Source: Haliotis asinina | Taxonomy: Eukaryota > Mollusca > Gastropoda > Lepetellida > Haliotidae | Reading direction: 5' to 3' | Assembly: GCF_037392515.1 (NCBI RefSeq) | Contig: NC_090295.1 | Span: 21,468,001-21,532,000, forward strand | DNA length: 64,000 bases | Part shown: piece after piece, positions 12,201 to 24,405 of the stretch | Position numbering within the stretch: the first letter of the stretch is position 1 | Layout of the letters: every line of letters begins with the position of its first letter | Notes under the pieces: generated by a model | What the model saw: only the letters and a program-made list of their open reading frames with translations | Database searches by the model: none | What the model was told of the DNA's origin: nothing | Position numbers and translations under genes: made by a program

Positions 12201-12482
12201 GAGTGAGTGAGTGAGTGAGGGAGTTTAGTTTAGTTTTACGCTGCACTCAGCTATATTCCAGCTATATGGCGACGGTCGATAAAAAATCGAGTATGGAGCA
12301 GACAATCCAGCGACTGCATGAGCTTCGATCTGCGAAATTGGAAACCGATGATTTGTGTCAACCAAGTCAGCAAGCCCGACCACCCGATCTCGTTAGTCGC
12401 CTCTTACAACAAGCATAGTCGGTGTTTATGGCAAGTATGGGTTGCTGAAGGCCTATTCTACCCCGGGACCTCCACGGGTCCC
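12201..12482 (-). mobile_element. SINE family B, full length
   Basis: Best full-length B copy here: minus strand GACCCGTGGAGGTCCCGGGG head to GCAGCGTAAAACTAAAC and (CTCACTC). About 280 bases. Confidence 0.9.
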
Positions 12483-12702
12483 TTTCGGCTTGGATCCCGA
12501 GCATAAAACATGTAGACAATAACGTGAAAACTGTTTATTGTTCAAAAAGTATGATAAGGAAATATAGAAAAGGTAGACAAAACGTGATATATATATATAA
12601 CTGATATCACAGTAGGCAATATGGCCGTCGATAATGCTGCTAGAAGCAGCCGTCGTCAAATAACAGTGAAATATCTCCGAACAAGAGAAGGTTTTAACAT
12701 GA

Positions 12703-12830
12703 GTGAGTGAGTTTTATTTTAAGCCGCGTTCAGCAATATCCCAGCTTTATGGCTGCGGTCTGTAAATATTCGAGCCTGGACCAGACAATCCAGTGATCAA
12801 CATCATCAGCATCGATTTACGCAATGCTAG
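12703..12830 (-). mobile_element. SINE family B, truncated
   Basis: Tail and middle (GACCAGACAATCCAGTGATC on the plus strand). Confidence 0.8.
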
Positions 12831-13272
12831 TGTTAACAGATACCTAACAGCTAACGGTTGCTGTAGCACCACAATTCAACAAAGGAGTAATAATGTTTAA
12901 AGTGGAAGCTCTTTTATTCCGATTAGATAAGTTTTTGTGTATTTCAAAAATGAGCGTGTGGGGCAGCTCGGAATGGAGAAAAAAAGTCCCGTTGTTAGTA
13001 TTTTAACAGCCTGGCGTTACTGTGGTTCTAAGAATATTTTAAGAAATTAGATTGCTAAGAGTAACGACAACCGCTTAAGGTGATGTTTAAACTCGGACTG
13101 GTGTCGGCACTAGAATATTTTATTAAGTTCGTTTGAGCATTGGTAACTTTGTACGATTATTAATGCCATGCTGTGTTTCAGTGTGTAAAGGTCAACCCAC
13201 TTGCTTTGTTGGAGATTTACGAGGACGCCCGGTAGATATGGTTTCGCACTCCGGTTTGAAACCAGTAAAGAG

Positions 13273-13438
13273 TGAATGAGTGAGTGAGTTTATTTCACAC
13301 AGATTTTAGCAATATTCATGATATCACGACAGGGGACACCAGAAACGGCTTTACACCTTGTGCCCATGTGGGGAATCGAACCCGTGTCGTCGGCGTGACG
13401 ACCGAACGCTTTACCCACTAAGATACCCACAACGCCCT
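13273..13438 (-). mobile_element. SINE family A
   Basis: B box GGTTCGATTCCCCACATGGG on the minus strand; near full length. Confidence 0.85.
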
Positions 13439-14027
13439 GACAAAGAAAGATGACACTTTGGGACAACTGAAAACAGAACAATGGGTTTTGAGAAAATATA
13501 ATCCCAAATATAACATACGTTTAAACACTATGTTTTAAAGCGGGTACCATCGCCTCCATTTGCATCCAATTACATACATTTTTCTGATTACTTTTAAAAT
13601 ATTTCTGTGCATAAAAATATTTTGTGAATATTCATAAATATTCGTGTTCAATACATTAAACATGAGGCTTAATGAACTAGCCAGAACCGGGCATTTTTCA
13701 ACGCAACGGTAGAATAACAAATCAAATTTAGGTGCAAAATATTAGATAGGCTTTTTCACTCCATGAAATATCAAATTGATATCATCATGCAAAAGTGACC
13801 ACTGCATATTAGGTACCGCTCAATGAAATTGCATCACAATGTGCACTACGTCACACATTGTCGTCACACTTTTGTCTCCATTGGGAGCAAGTTAGTTATG
13901 CCATCTACACTCAAGACACAGGTTATAACAGTTTACAAACTGAATTTAACGGAAGAATGATTTTGGCTGAGTGACCTTTATGTCATATACACTTATCAAA
14001 CTGAGTTGCTTTAAATATAATTGATAA

Positions 14028-14186
14028 ACTGAGGGTAAAAAATAAGGGAACACGTGAAAACACAAGTGTTCCCTTAATTTGGTGCAGGTTTGTTTACAGG
14101 TAATGCAATACAAAGCTTTTGAAGAAACCTTGGAAAAATAAAGGAAGACCTGTTCTTTCATGTGATCACTTATTTTTCCCCTCAGT
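14028..14186. mobile_element. MITE, mariner-type TIRs
   Basis: TIRs ACTGAGGGTAAAAAATAAGG and (right) TTATTTTTCCCCTCAGT, ending beside TA. Same family as 24060-24204. Confidence 0.8.
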
Positions 14187-14501
14187 ATATTTTCGATATC
14201 AGGGCAACATTTTTTCTATCTGTGGTTCTCATCGCCCGACCGACTGCAGTTTGGCCGCCTGCCCCAAAATAGTATTTCCTCTGACTCGATCTCACGACCA
14301 CCGACTGTTCCTTTAGTGCATTCCTGCCTGTGTCAGAGCTGAGGTGAAAGACGAAGTCATGAGACAAGTGAAAATTCATAAGAAGGATATAGCACTGGGT
14401 ATTATTCATATTTCTCTGTTTTTCATTTATTAATCCACTTATATATAGAGAGAGATTTTTGCTGTATATTATGTTTACTTCCTAAATAAATGAACCCAAC
14501 A

Positions 14502-14612
14502 AAACATGCTGAACAGTAAACGAAACGCAAATATTTTGTAAGACATGACGCTGACTGTTATGAGATCTCATTTTTTCGAAAATTGCGTTTCATTTGCTGT
14601 TCAGTATATGTT
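14502..14612. mobile_element. short foldback MITE
   Basis: Inverted ends of about 30 bases: CTGAACAGTAAACGAAACGC on the left, TTGCGTTTCATTTGCTGTTC on the right. About 110 bases. Confidence 0.75.
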
Positions 14613-14670
14613 CGGGTTTTTTCCAACAGGTTTGTACTTCTTTTAAAATCCCATAACAGCTTGTGAACAG

Positions 14671-14886
14671 TGAGTGAGTGAGTGAGTTGAGTTTAACGCC
14701 GCACTCAGCAATATTCCAGCTATAAGGCAGAGGTCTGTAAATAATCGAGTCTGGAACAGACAATCCAGTGATCAACAACATCGATCGATCTGCGCAATGG
14801 GAACTGATGGCATATGTCCACCAAGTCAGCGAGTCTGGCCACCCGATCCTGTTAGTCACTTCTGACGACAAGCATAGTCGTGAACA
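14671..14886 (-). mobile_element. SINE family B
   Basis: GTGAGTGAGTGAGTTGAGTT to CAAGCATAGTCG; head truncated. Confidence 0.87.
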
Positions 14887-15253
14887 TGCAAACTAAAGTT
14901 ACAGTCAAGATTTCGTCCGTTTCTTTTGTTTTTCTTTTTTTTTCTTTTTTTTTTCATTTAATTTTAAACTTCTGATTTTGGTAGCTAGGTGATAAAAGAC
15001 AATGCTGCCCCGTCCTAAGAAAAGAGTAAAAAATAATCGCCCGTTACCTGACCGAAGAATACAATCGGTAACAGACAGAATTACGAATAACAAGAGTAAT
15101 TCTGAAAGGAATGATTCCGATAGTGTCCTCCATGTTTCCCTTGGGATCACCACTGCGCACAAATAATGCGCAGGAGTCAATCAATGCGCAGTAGTCAGGG
15201 CCGGGATAACCGGAAGTGCTGGCGCGTATTGCACAAACTCCCAACAGCGTCAT

Positions 15254-16424
15254 GATTGTTGAAAGGAGTTTTGCGGACTTCGTTGTGTGTTGTATTGCAA
15301 GGACGCCCTTTTCCTGGAATATGTCAGCAAAACATCAGCGCTGTCTATGATGGCGTCTTCTCCTTCCACGCTTCAATAAAACAATACCTGTTTGTGGAGT
15401 TAAGGCATTTAAAAATTGGTTTCAACAGAATTTCATGTCTCTCAACGCCTACCCGCTTGGGGAAAGAAAACCGATGGTGAAACTGGACCTTGACGTAAAC
15501 CCGCTTTGGTAAGACCAACTAAAATGTATAACGGTTCCCCCATAACTGAGAAAGTGAGGAACAAGTGACTCGCCAGAGGGGCACAACTCTGTATAGCCCC
15601 AAATATACTGTGGCATCATTGTCATAAAAAAGAAACCTTATACATGCAAACCAAAGCATGAGTCTCATTAACTTATTCAGACAATGACCAATTTTTCAGC
15701 CGATCCGAATTTTCTGGTGTGAAAGTGAAAATAGACGCTACAAACAACCCATGTTACATTGAATTCCAATTCCTTGTTTTATAAGAAAATGGTATTTACA
15801 AATGAACTTTAAGTTAAAAAATTTCTATATTTTATGTCGAGGTGTAGGCAGCATACCACAACTAAGAAATCACAGACTGCAACTGTTTGATGGGGTCGTA
15901 AAATGATTCACAATGCATCAGGCTCACCGGTTACACCTGTTATGTGTTTTGTTTGAGGGTTTGGTTTTTTTTGCCCTTATTCAGTGTAGTTCTGCAAAGC
16001 ACAATGAGACTGATATGATATCACTTCTGTACCAGGCAGCCAAAGTTTTCTAGCGGCAGAGCCTCGTTTTGAGATTTCCAAGATTTCCAGGTTTCCGTTT
16101 GCTGTAAGGCAGAGCTCGCCGTACAACGTGTTTGCAAGGACTAGAAGGAGTGTAGTGTTGCAATATACAAGTGCTTCGACGTATCAAATCATACTGATTA
16201 ATATACAGTATGTTTATGTATCCAGTTAAATGAATTAGTCTAAAAATCTGACCTGGTTATCGCACTACGTTGCGCAATAGGACGGAACCCTGTAAATTGG
16301 GAACGAGACTGTTGTGTAATCAATGTTTTGACTTGCCTCATTGGATATGTCCCGCTGGGGTCTAAACTGGATGGGGTTGGTCACTGTCGGTTGGTAGGAT
16401 TCATAATGGGCTCGTTAATATATT
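15254..16424. other. no gene seen
   Basis: Searched for the missing terminal exon of spermine synthase on the minus strand; none found. No repeat recognised. Confidence 0.55.
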
Positions 16425-16739
16425 AGGGCTGCAACGATTCGGTTCGAATCTGACACCATAGCTTCGATTTTCAATAACCACGATTACTATTCGATATTTG
16501 AATACTTATTTAATAGAACGTAAATTTTACTCCAACTCGGGTAGTTTCGAGCTCTGAAATAAGGATTATTACTGATTATTATCCAATGAGAATTGCTGTT
16601 AGTAGACATCGCCAAGTTGACGATTGATTTCACCCCAAAATAGCCAATTTCGAAAGTTAAGTAAACTTTGATGAACCTGTACATAGAATCGAATCGAAAA
16701 TGATCGAATCGAGGTCTGGATGAATCGGTGCATGCCCCT
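16425..16739. mobile_element. hAT-like MITE
   Basis: Starts AGGGCTGCAACGATTCGGTT; right end reversed AGGGGCATGCACCGATTC, both continuing into TCGAATC-rich subtermini. No clear 8-base duplication. 315 bases. Confidence 0.65.
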
Positions 16740-17277
16740 CACATCAGTCACTAGTTCGTATGAAGAAATGATGATTTTTCTGTAGCTGGAAAAGTGCAAA
16801 GTAAACGTTTTTCTCACTCAGTATAACCAACTGCAAAAACTTTGATTGTGACTTAAATAAATTTTGCACGTGTTTATAACGCATGTCGCTCAAATCACAC
16901 ACACTGGCTCTGTTTTGTTTTGAAGGATACACCTCTTGAAAAGAAGGGACATATTTTGTTAATATGTTGAACTCTAGGCCCATTCGTTGAAGACTCTTCT
17001 TGGTCTCACGTCCGTATTCAGTAGAGCTGGTCGTATTTCCCTGTGTTAATACAATAACATGAATATTTATATACTAAGCGTTAAGATATGCTGACATGCT
17101 GACTGATGTAGCTGCGGTAAAATCCATACAAACACACTATTTCTTTCCAAATAAAGAGATTCTTGAGACTGCAAAACAGCCTCAGCGACAAAACGCGTAA
17201 ATATCAAACGTTTGTCTTGTTCTGGGAGCGTTAGAAGGAAGCTGACCGATTCTAAATCGTTGGTTAAAATTGATACG

Positions 17278-17345
17278 CGATTGTTTACAGACCACAAGAA
17301 TGTAGCTGGAATATATGTGTAACGTTTAGCAACAAACAACAAGAA
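17278..17345 (+). mobile_element. SINE family B tail fragment
   Basis: GATTGTTTACAGACCACAAG...AACAAACAACAAG, overlapping the end of the ORF that reads past spermine synthase exon 9. Confidence 0.55.
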
Positions 17346-17462
17346 GAAATTCAGTCAAAACCCTTTTTCTGGAAGTTTAAATAGTTCAGGGCATTGTAAC
17401 CATCTTAATACAAAGGGAAGTCCTTTTTTCTTGGCATTTTCTACAAATGACGAAATACTCAC

Positions 17463-17548
17463 CCGTGCCAAATACTTCCCATCAGGAGAGAGAACTTTGA
17501 TGCTCAGCTCCAGAATCACGCTGGATGTGACGAAATCGTACTCAAACC
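17463..17548 (-). CDS. SMS: spermine synthase exon 9
   Basis: FEYDFVTSSVILELSIKVLS then PDGKYLAR, equivalent to human [22 protein letters not shown]. Acceptor CTTGCAG, donor CGG|GTGAGT. If the donor is not used the frame runs on for about 36 codons to a stop at 17355-17357, giving a C-terminus unlike the family. Confidence 0.92.
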
Positions 17549-20264
17549 CTGCAAGATAACTCCAGGAAATAAGACATGCTGCTGCCATGTTGATTTCCGG
17601 GTTTCATTTTCCGTCATGCAGTAATCTTCACACATGAAGGACCTACCGGGTCATATGGTCAGGGCTGGTTGCCTCATGTCATAGCAGCACAATGGCGTAC
17701 ATTGATGCTGATGATGTTGATCACCTGATTTTCTGGTCCAAATTCGAGTATATACAGACTGCAACCATTAAGATAGAATATTGCCGAGTGTGGCGTTAAG
17801 AAACAAATAGACAGTGAAAATAAATGGTTGCTTCCTTCTTGATTTTATTCAGGTCGAATGTTTAGAAGTTAACGGTGACTTTTGATTAAAGTTTAGTAGT
17901 AAAGTCTGCATAATGTTTAGTATTTCAATCAAACATTAGTATGCAGTATATAACCTCAAGGCCGCCGTGTGAAGATCAGAACTGGCACTGATCTTCAATA
18001 ACCCATGCTAGTCGTATGAGGCGAGTAGCAGGATCAGGCGAGTAGCAGGATCAGGCGATCAGCCTCGCTGACTTGGTTGACACGTCATTGTATCGCATTT
18101 GCGGAGATCCATGGTTATGTTGTTAATCACTGGATTGGAATTCCGTCGATTGTTTACAGACCACCGTTATATAGATGGTGCGGGTAGCGTTAAACAATCA
18201 AAAGATAGATGCGATAAAACGCCGCAGTTTGACTTGGAGACTTCATTGTGCTTCTTGATATGTCAGAATTAAATGAATGAGTGAATATGGCTTTACACCG
18301 CTTTTAGCAATATTCCAGCAATATCAAGGCGGGGGAACACAGAAATAGGCTTCACATATTGTACCCGTGTAGGGAATGCAACCTGGGTATTCAGCGTGTC
18401 CAGCAGACGCTATAACCAAAGGGCTACCCCGCCGACCAAGTCAGCATTACAGGATCATGTGTGTTTTTTTCAACCCACGTCAAACGGAAACACTTGATTT
18501 GAAGACCCTTGTCGAAGTTAAATCATTTACTTTACTTTAAATCAATCTAAAGTGTGCAAAGCTCTTCAACCATTTCATTCGTAAAAACGAAATTATCATA
18601 AAACATAGAACAAAATATGGCATGTGACATTTCCTCGTCTATTTGGGTTATATTAACAAACACTGGAATGAATTAATGTTATTGTAGCAGGAATCTAAAC
18701 AGCAGAGTGTGCCAAATTGTTCAGTACATCATAAACTAGTTGATGAGTCACGCACTCTTTCACCGTTATTTTTTGCTCGGCTAATATAACATAATTTGGA
18801 ACATTTGAAAGTTCAGTGAAAGACAGAGCTCATGGTTAAAGGATGAATGGCCTGATGCACATAAACAAATCACGTTAACGATAAAAAATGTTCAAAAGCT
18901 CAGTGCAGGGTTCTAGTGACCGATCTTTGGTAGTTTGGATGTGGTCAGTGTCAATAGGTCGTCTCCAGTTTTCGGATCGGTGAGTGCAATATGTGAATGT
19001 TTCCGGGGTTCACCACTGCCCCCTCCCCCAACAACCCCTTGCTGTATCGCAGGAACTTTGCTCAAAGCAGGCATGCATTATACAATGACTGGCAATGCGA
19101 ACATTACATGAGTGCGTTTTAAGCCCCTTTTTTATAAATATTCCGTCAGTATCACTGGGAACAGACAATGGGCAGCATTGGATCCATTAGGGGATTCGAA
19201 CCCGGGTGTGACGAGCAGGCGCTTTCACCACGCCGAAGGAGCTTTTTCCATTCCCACGTGTTGATGTCTCAATATGGGAATCGAACCCGGATCTTCGGCG
19301 GTAGAAGCAAACGCTTTGACCACTAGGCTAACCCACAGTGCCAGTCCAGTGTATAAAGGAAATATGTGGTCGTGCATGAAGGCGCGGAACACCGTGCATG
19401 ACGTATCTAGGAATCATCATAGAGAAGCTGCGTTGAAAGCAACGAGACACATTTACAACACAAGAGTATCCCTGCTTTGAAGGCTTATACATTACCGTAT
19501 TTTTCCTTGTCGACGTTGAATTCTGTGAGATCGTTAACGACATAGTCAAAGGTTGCATGCCTGTTGCAGGCACGTTTCATGTACTCTATACAGTCACCTA
19601 TCTCGATCTGCAACATAAGACAACGACGTCAAGGGCGGAGGACGTAAAGGGTAGTTGCAGTAGTCGTTGTAGTCACTTGTACGCCACAGTCAAATGAGGT
19701 GACTGGAAACACAGACCAAACCTCAGTTATATGGCTGATTTACGACTTCTACTACTGCGGTGGCTACTGACCACTTCTACAGCAGTCGCCCAATTCGGGG
19801 TATCTTGGGTCACACAGACGTTGAAGTTACTCGAATGCTAGCAAGTTAGTGTTACGTAGGTCAAGATTTACAATTGTCCATGTGATTATCAAGACAACTA
19901 CTGTTACTACTACAGCAAGTGCTACCACCGCTCCAGTGAAAGGACGGGTGAAAATTGCTCTTCAGTAACCCAAGTGCGTAGATCACTGAGGTCATCACTG
20001 GATTGTCTGGTCCAGTTTCATTATTTACAAACATGTAGCAGGGATACTGAGTGCGGCGTACCATACTCATTCACTACTACTGCTGCTGCTGCTGCTGCTA
20101 CTACTACTACTACTACTACAATAAACTATTAATACTATAATTACTACTACTACTAACCATATATCTGGAATATTGCGGAGTGCGGCGTAAAACTTCACTA
20201 CTACTACTACTACTACTACCACTACAATAAACTATTACTACTACAAAAACAACAATTACTACTA

Positions 20265-20301
<37 letters not shown>

Positions 20302-23300
20302 ACCTGCTCCATGTATATGTTGAAACAGTAAGTGTAAACAATGCATGGCGAACAGCATTAAGACAGTACTGTTGTTTTCTTTCCGTACATTCCTCACACC
20401 TTCTGTTTCAGTAGCATAATAAGTACCAATAACTCACCTTGTAATTCTCGCCTTCGTATTGGTCCATTTCACTTCCGCATATACTGCGCATGTGCGTTCT
20501 GCATGCTTTTATAACCTCTTCATCAATTTGTTGAAGTTAAGGCAAATTTGCACGACGCAGTTAGAGGCAATAGCTATGACAACAACAGATTATAACGAGT
20601 ACATAAGGAAGTGTTGAGATATTTTACAGTCAGCTATCTAACCCACTCAGCCACAAAGATGGAACTGGTGGTTGACTAGATTTCTGACACAGCTTTGACG
20701 ACACAATTCCTTTGGTGGTCAGCCGCCAAATACATGTCAACTTTACACTTTCTCAGTAACGTTCAACGTAACGTTTCATTTCATTTTCGCGCTCGTGCGT
20801 GTGAGAATCGAATCATCGACGAAGGATACGCATTTGTAGGCCCTTCTATTCTGTAAATATCAACCTCATATGTATAATTAATATTTTTTTAATATAGATA
20901 AAATAAAGGACTAAATGGGATTATCACATCCCAGTGAAACAATAGGGTTAGTGGAAAGACACCCTCACAACGTTCGCCACCAAAGCTCGTTACGGAAGTG
21001 ACGTCACCAGTAATCTAATACTGATGTTGTTGATCACGTTGATTGCTGTGACCAGCGTCCTAGTGCCTGAACCGACAGCAAAGCACTCGGACTCACATCA
21101 TTTGTTTTCTGCAGGTTCTTATGACTGACAGCTTATTCATTCCCAATAGCTAAGTGCACTGTTTCCATATTAAAACATTCCTACACATTCCGATCAGGAC
21201 CCACTACATGTTATGGTACTGGGTCCTTAGCACCTGCCGCTTTTCGGGTTTACGGGTAAACACTACAACGCCATGCTTTTCGAATAGGGCTCAAAAGTGT
21301 CCATAAATTGGTTCAGGGAAAATGGATTCAGTTCGCTATTGTATATTGCTTGGTATACATATTTCGATTGAAATATACAAGTGCACTGAGGGGCGGGACA
21401 GTTCGTAACATCCATCAGAACGTTGTCAGTTCGTTACATTCGTCAGTTTGTTACACACGTGTTCGGAATAAACGTTGTTCACTGTAAAACCCTAGACAAT
21501 AGAGGATGGTCCAAGTAAAACAATGGAACCCTAAAAGGATATCTCCACCATGGTGACGAACGCTGGTCTGGTCCTCGTGATGAGCTCGTGCAGCAGTCCC
21601 CCGTCTCCTCCACCAAGGATGAGGACAGTCTTACCGTTGAAGTCGTTTCTGTCTAGACCCAGAACCGTCTCTGTGTAGATCAGGTCGCTCTCGCCAATCA
21701 CTGGAGCACGACAGAGAAATAAGGTGAGTAAACCTTGCGATACCTTTCAAAAAAGAGTTTCAGATGAACGCTGAAAGAAAATATTTGGCCTGTAGGTTTG
21801 GTTTAGGTTGGGCTTTAATTACTGAAATAATTGCTTTGGTTACCTCAAATACTGACTGGATCCTTTAATATTCATTGAATATAATTTCATATTGTTTATG
21901 GCAATGTTTAAGCAATATCACGGAAATGGACTCAGCAAGCGGCTACCCACATTTTACCGTTGAGGGGATTTGAACCTGGTCCGAACCTAACCTTACCGAA
22001 CTTTGTTATGTGGTACCAGGAATAATTCTCAATATTCAGACAAAAGTCCGAAATGCGCACTTAAGGCGCACTTTGACGTTAGTTTGAGACTTAACGATTA
22101 TCACTTCACTATTATCAGTTTATGGCGACCTTGGAGCAAAATACGAATTTCCGGGTTACAAATACAAATTACGAAGTTCTTCGTGGGTCAGTGCGTTTGT
22201 TAGCCACCTTGAGTGAATGGACTAGCACTGGCGCAAGTGGCCCTAAAAATCATCTATAGAATACTGCAAGGGAGACATCCAAAATACTATCTTAGTTCTA
22301 CTACGATCGTAACTCACTTACGAAACCGTAAATGTACGATAATCGTAGAGATGAGATCGCGTTGTGGGGCGGGTCCAGAAATGAGTGAGTGAGTGCGTGA
22401 GTATGCTTTTACGCCGCTTTAGCAATATTCCATGAATATCACTACAACACCAGAAATGGGCGTCTCACTTGGCATCCGCGTGGGGAATCGAACACGAACA
22501 CTTTAACCACTAGGCTACCCCACCGCCCTTGTCTAGAAATGAATGTAGGAGTCCAACCTGCTCTCACAAAGCTATCGCAGCTCCATCGTAACTGACATAC
22601 GATGATGTAAACGTACGATTATCGTACAGGTAAGACCGTGGACCCAGAAATGCATAAACGTAAACTCTCATGAAGCTAACGCAGCGCTACGACGATCGTA
22701 ACTCAAACGTGAACTTACAATAAACGAAGCATTAGGAAACTTTTGTGCAAGCTGAGCTGGGTACAGCAGAGCCACGTCCACGTGTGTGCTAACCCGGGTG
22801 TGCTGAATCAGTAAAGGTCAAGGTCATATCTTACTGACGTCATCGTCGAGGTACAGCACGTTGCCGCATTGTTTGGACTTGAAAATTTTAATATTTTGCC
22901 ATCGGGAGGTAGTTTCGAACACCAGTTCCGTAAAATCTCTCTCAATCAGTCTCTCGTCCCCTGTCATCATGAAAGGCCATGGCGGCTCCGTGCTTCTCTG
23001 GACATGGAGGGGTATGCTGCAACAAACAGGGACACAAGGATGAAACGTTGATGGCTTGTAATGCAGAAGTAATATGTGAGGAAACAGTAACAGTCTGGGC
23101 TGAAACAGTGGTGGCTTGTGCTGGAACTGTAATGACTGTCGCTGAAACAATGACGGTCTGTGCTGAAATAATGACGGTCTGTGCTGAAACAATGACGGTC
23201 TGTGCTGAAACAATGAGTGTTCGTGCTGATTTCTTTGTGAATTGTGCCAAGACAGTGACGTTGACGTTTAATTTACCTTTTGGCGAGGAGGCAGTATTTG

Positions 23301-24344
23301 CCAAGGTGCTTCTTCATCCTCTCCAACCGGATCTTTGTACCCTGAAGCAAATCATATACTTTTACCATTCAAGTTTTCAAAAGATTAATTTGCTGTTTCG
23401 TTTACCAGACTATTAATCTGTGCAAAGCACATGTCTGAACAACCTTTAATAAATAAGACCAGGAGCATTTTCTTTTTTTTAAAAAAGATGTCTGACAAAC
23501 CTTTTGTGGTAATATTCTGCACATTACCGAGTAAGACCCTGCGAAGTTCTACGGCGCTTTTGGCAACGTTCCGACATTGTCACGGCGGAGGATTCCCGAA
23601 ACGGGCTTCACACATTGCACCCATGAGGCGAATCGAACCCGGATGAAGAGCAAAAAGTGCAATCACTAGGCTACCACACCGCACATTCATCTGTATTTAT
23701 GAGTGAGTGAATATAGCGTAGACAACATTCCAGAAGTGTCGTAAGGCTACCAAACAGCCAAGTCGGTGGTGTATACTCGTTACACACATAAAATCATTGT
23801 ATTTTGCTTGTGCTTGGTATTCCAAAGACAGCTTGACAAACATTTACATACATTCTCTTCCCCTAATTGCAATACTATAACAAAAGATATATTTTTTAAA
23901 ATTGGGATTTAACCTCCTTTTTATTATAAACCCTGCAATTGATCACTGTGTCAAAACGACGACCTGATCGTGATTTTAAGACTTTTTATATTTTTTTTTA
24001 ATTTCAGACCTGGATCAGCACACCAGTAATTCATTCTCAACGCCGGCAATGACAAATATACTGATGGAAACAAATAAGGGAACACAAATGTTTCTTCTTC
24101 GTATCCAGGATGCTTCGCAAGCTTTGTATTGCACTGTGGGTTTTAATCTGTTATTATATACACGAACACTTCCATGTGGTGTTTTCTTATTTGTTTCCCT
24201 CAGTATATATAGTGTTTTATAACCACAGTTCATTTCAGTTTCAGAGAGCGAAGTCGCGGTATTTTCATAAATAGGTCAAAGGACATAGGTCTCCGAAATG
24301 GTTGTTTAAATGCGATTTACAAATCGTAAGTACTACAGTTACAA

Positions 24345-24405
<61 letters not shown>

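Noticed and set aside
15044-15253. 69-codon minus-strand ORF ending near a GGTCAG|GTAACG donor-like site
   Set aside because: No homology recognised and it does not match the missing spermine synthase C-terminus.
20116-20397. Poly-Ala/Val/Ser ORF
   Set aside because: Trinucleotide microsatellite.
20528-20545. AT-AC ending for the U12 intron, using the AC two bases earlier
   Set aside because: It would shift the frame and destroy the conserved MVEID..VIKAC join, so AT-AA was preferred.
22942-23416. Overlapping 120-145-codon ORFs on both strands with a VSAQTVI repeat
   Set aside because: They are the 21-base minisatellite of spermine synthase intron 4 plus out-of-frame exon sequence.
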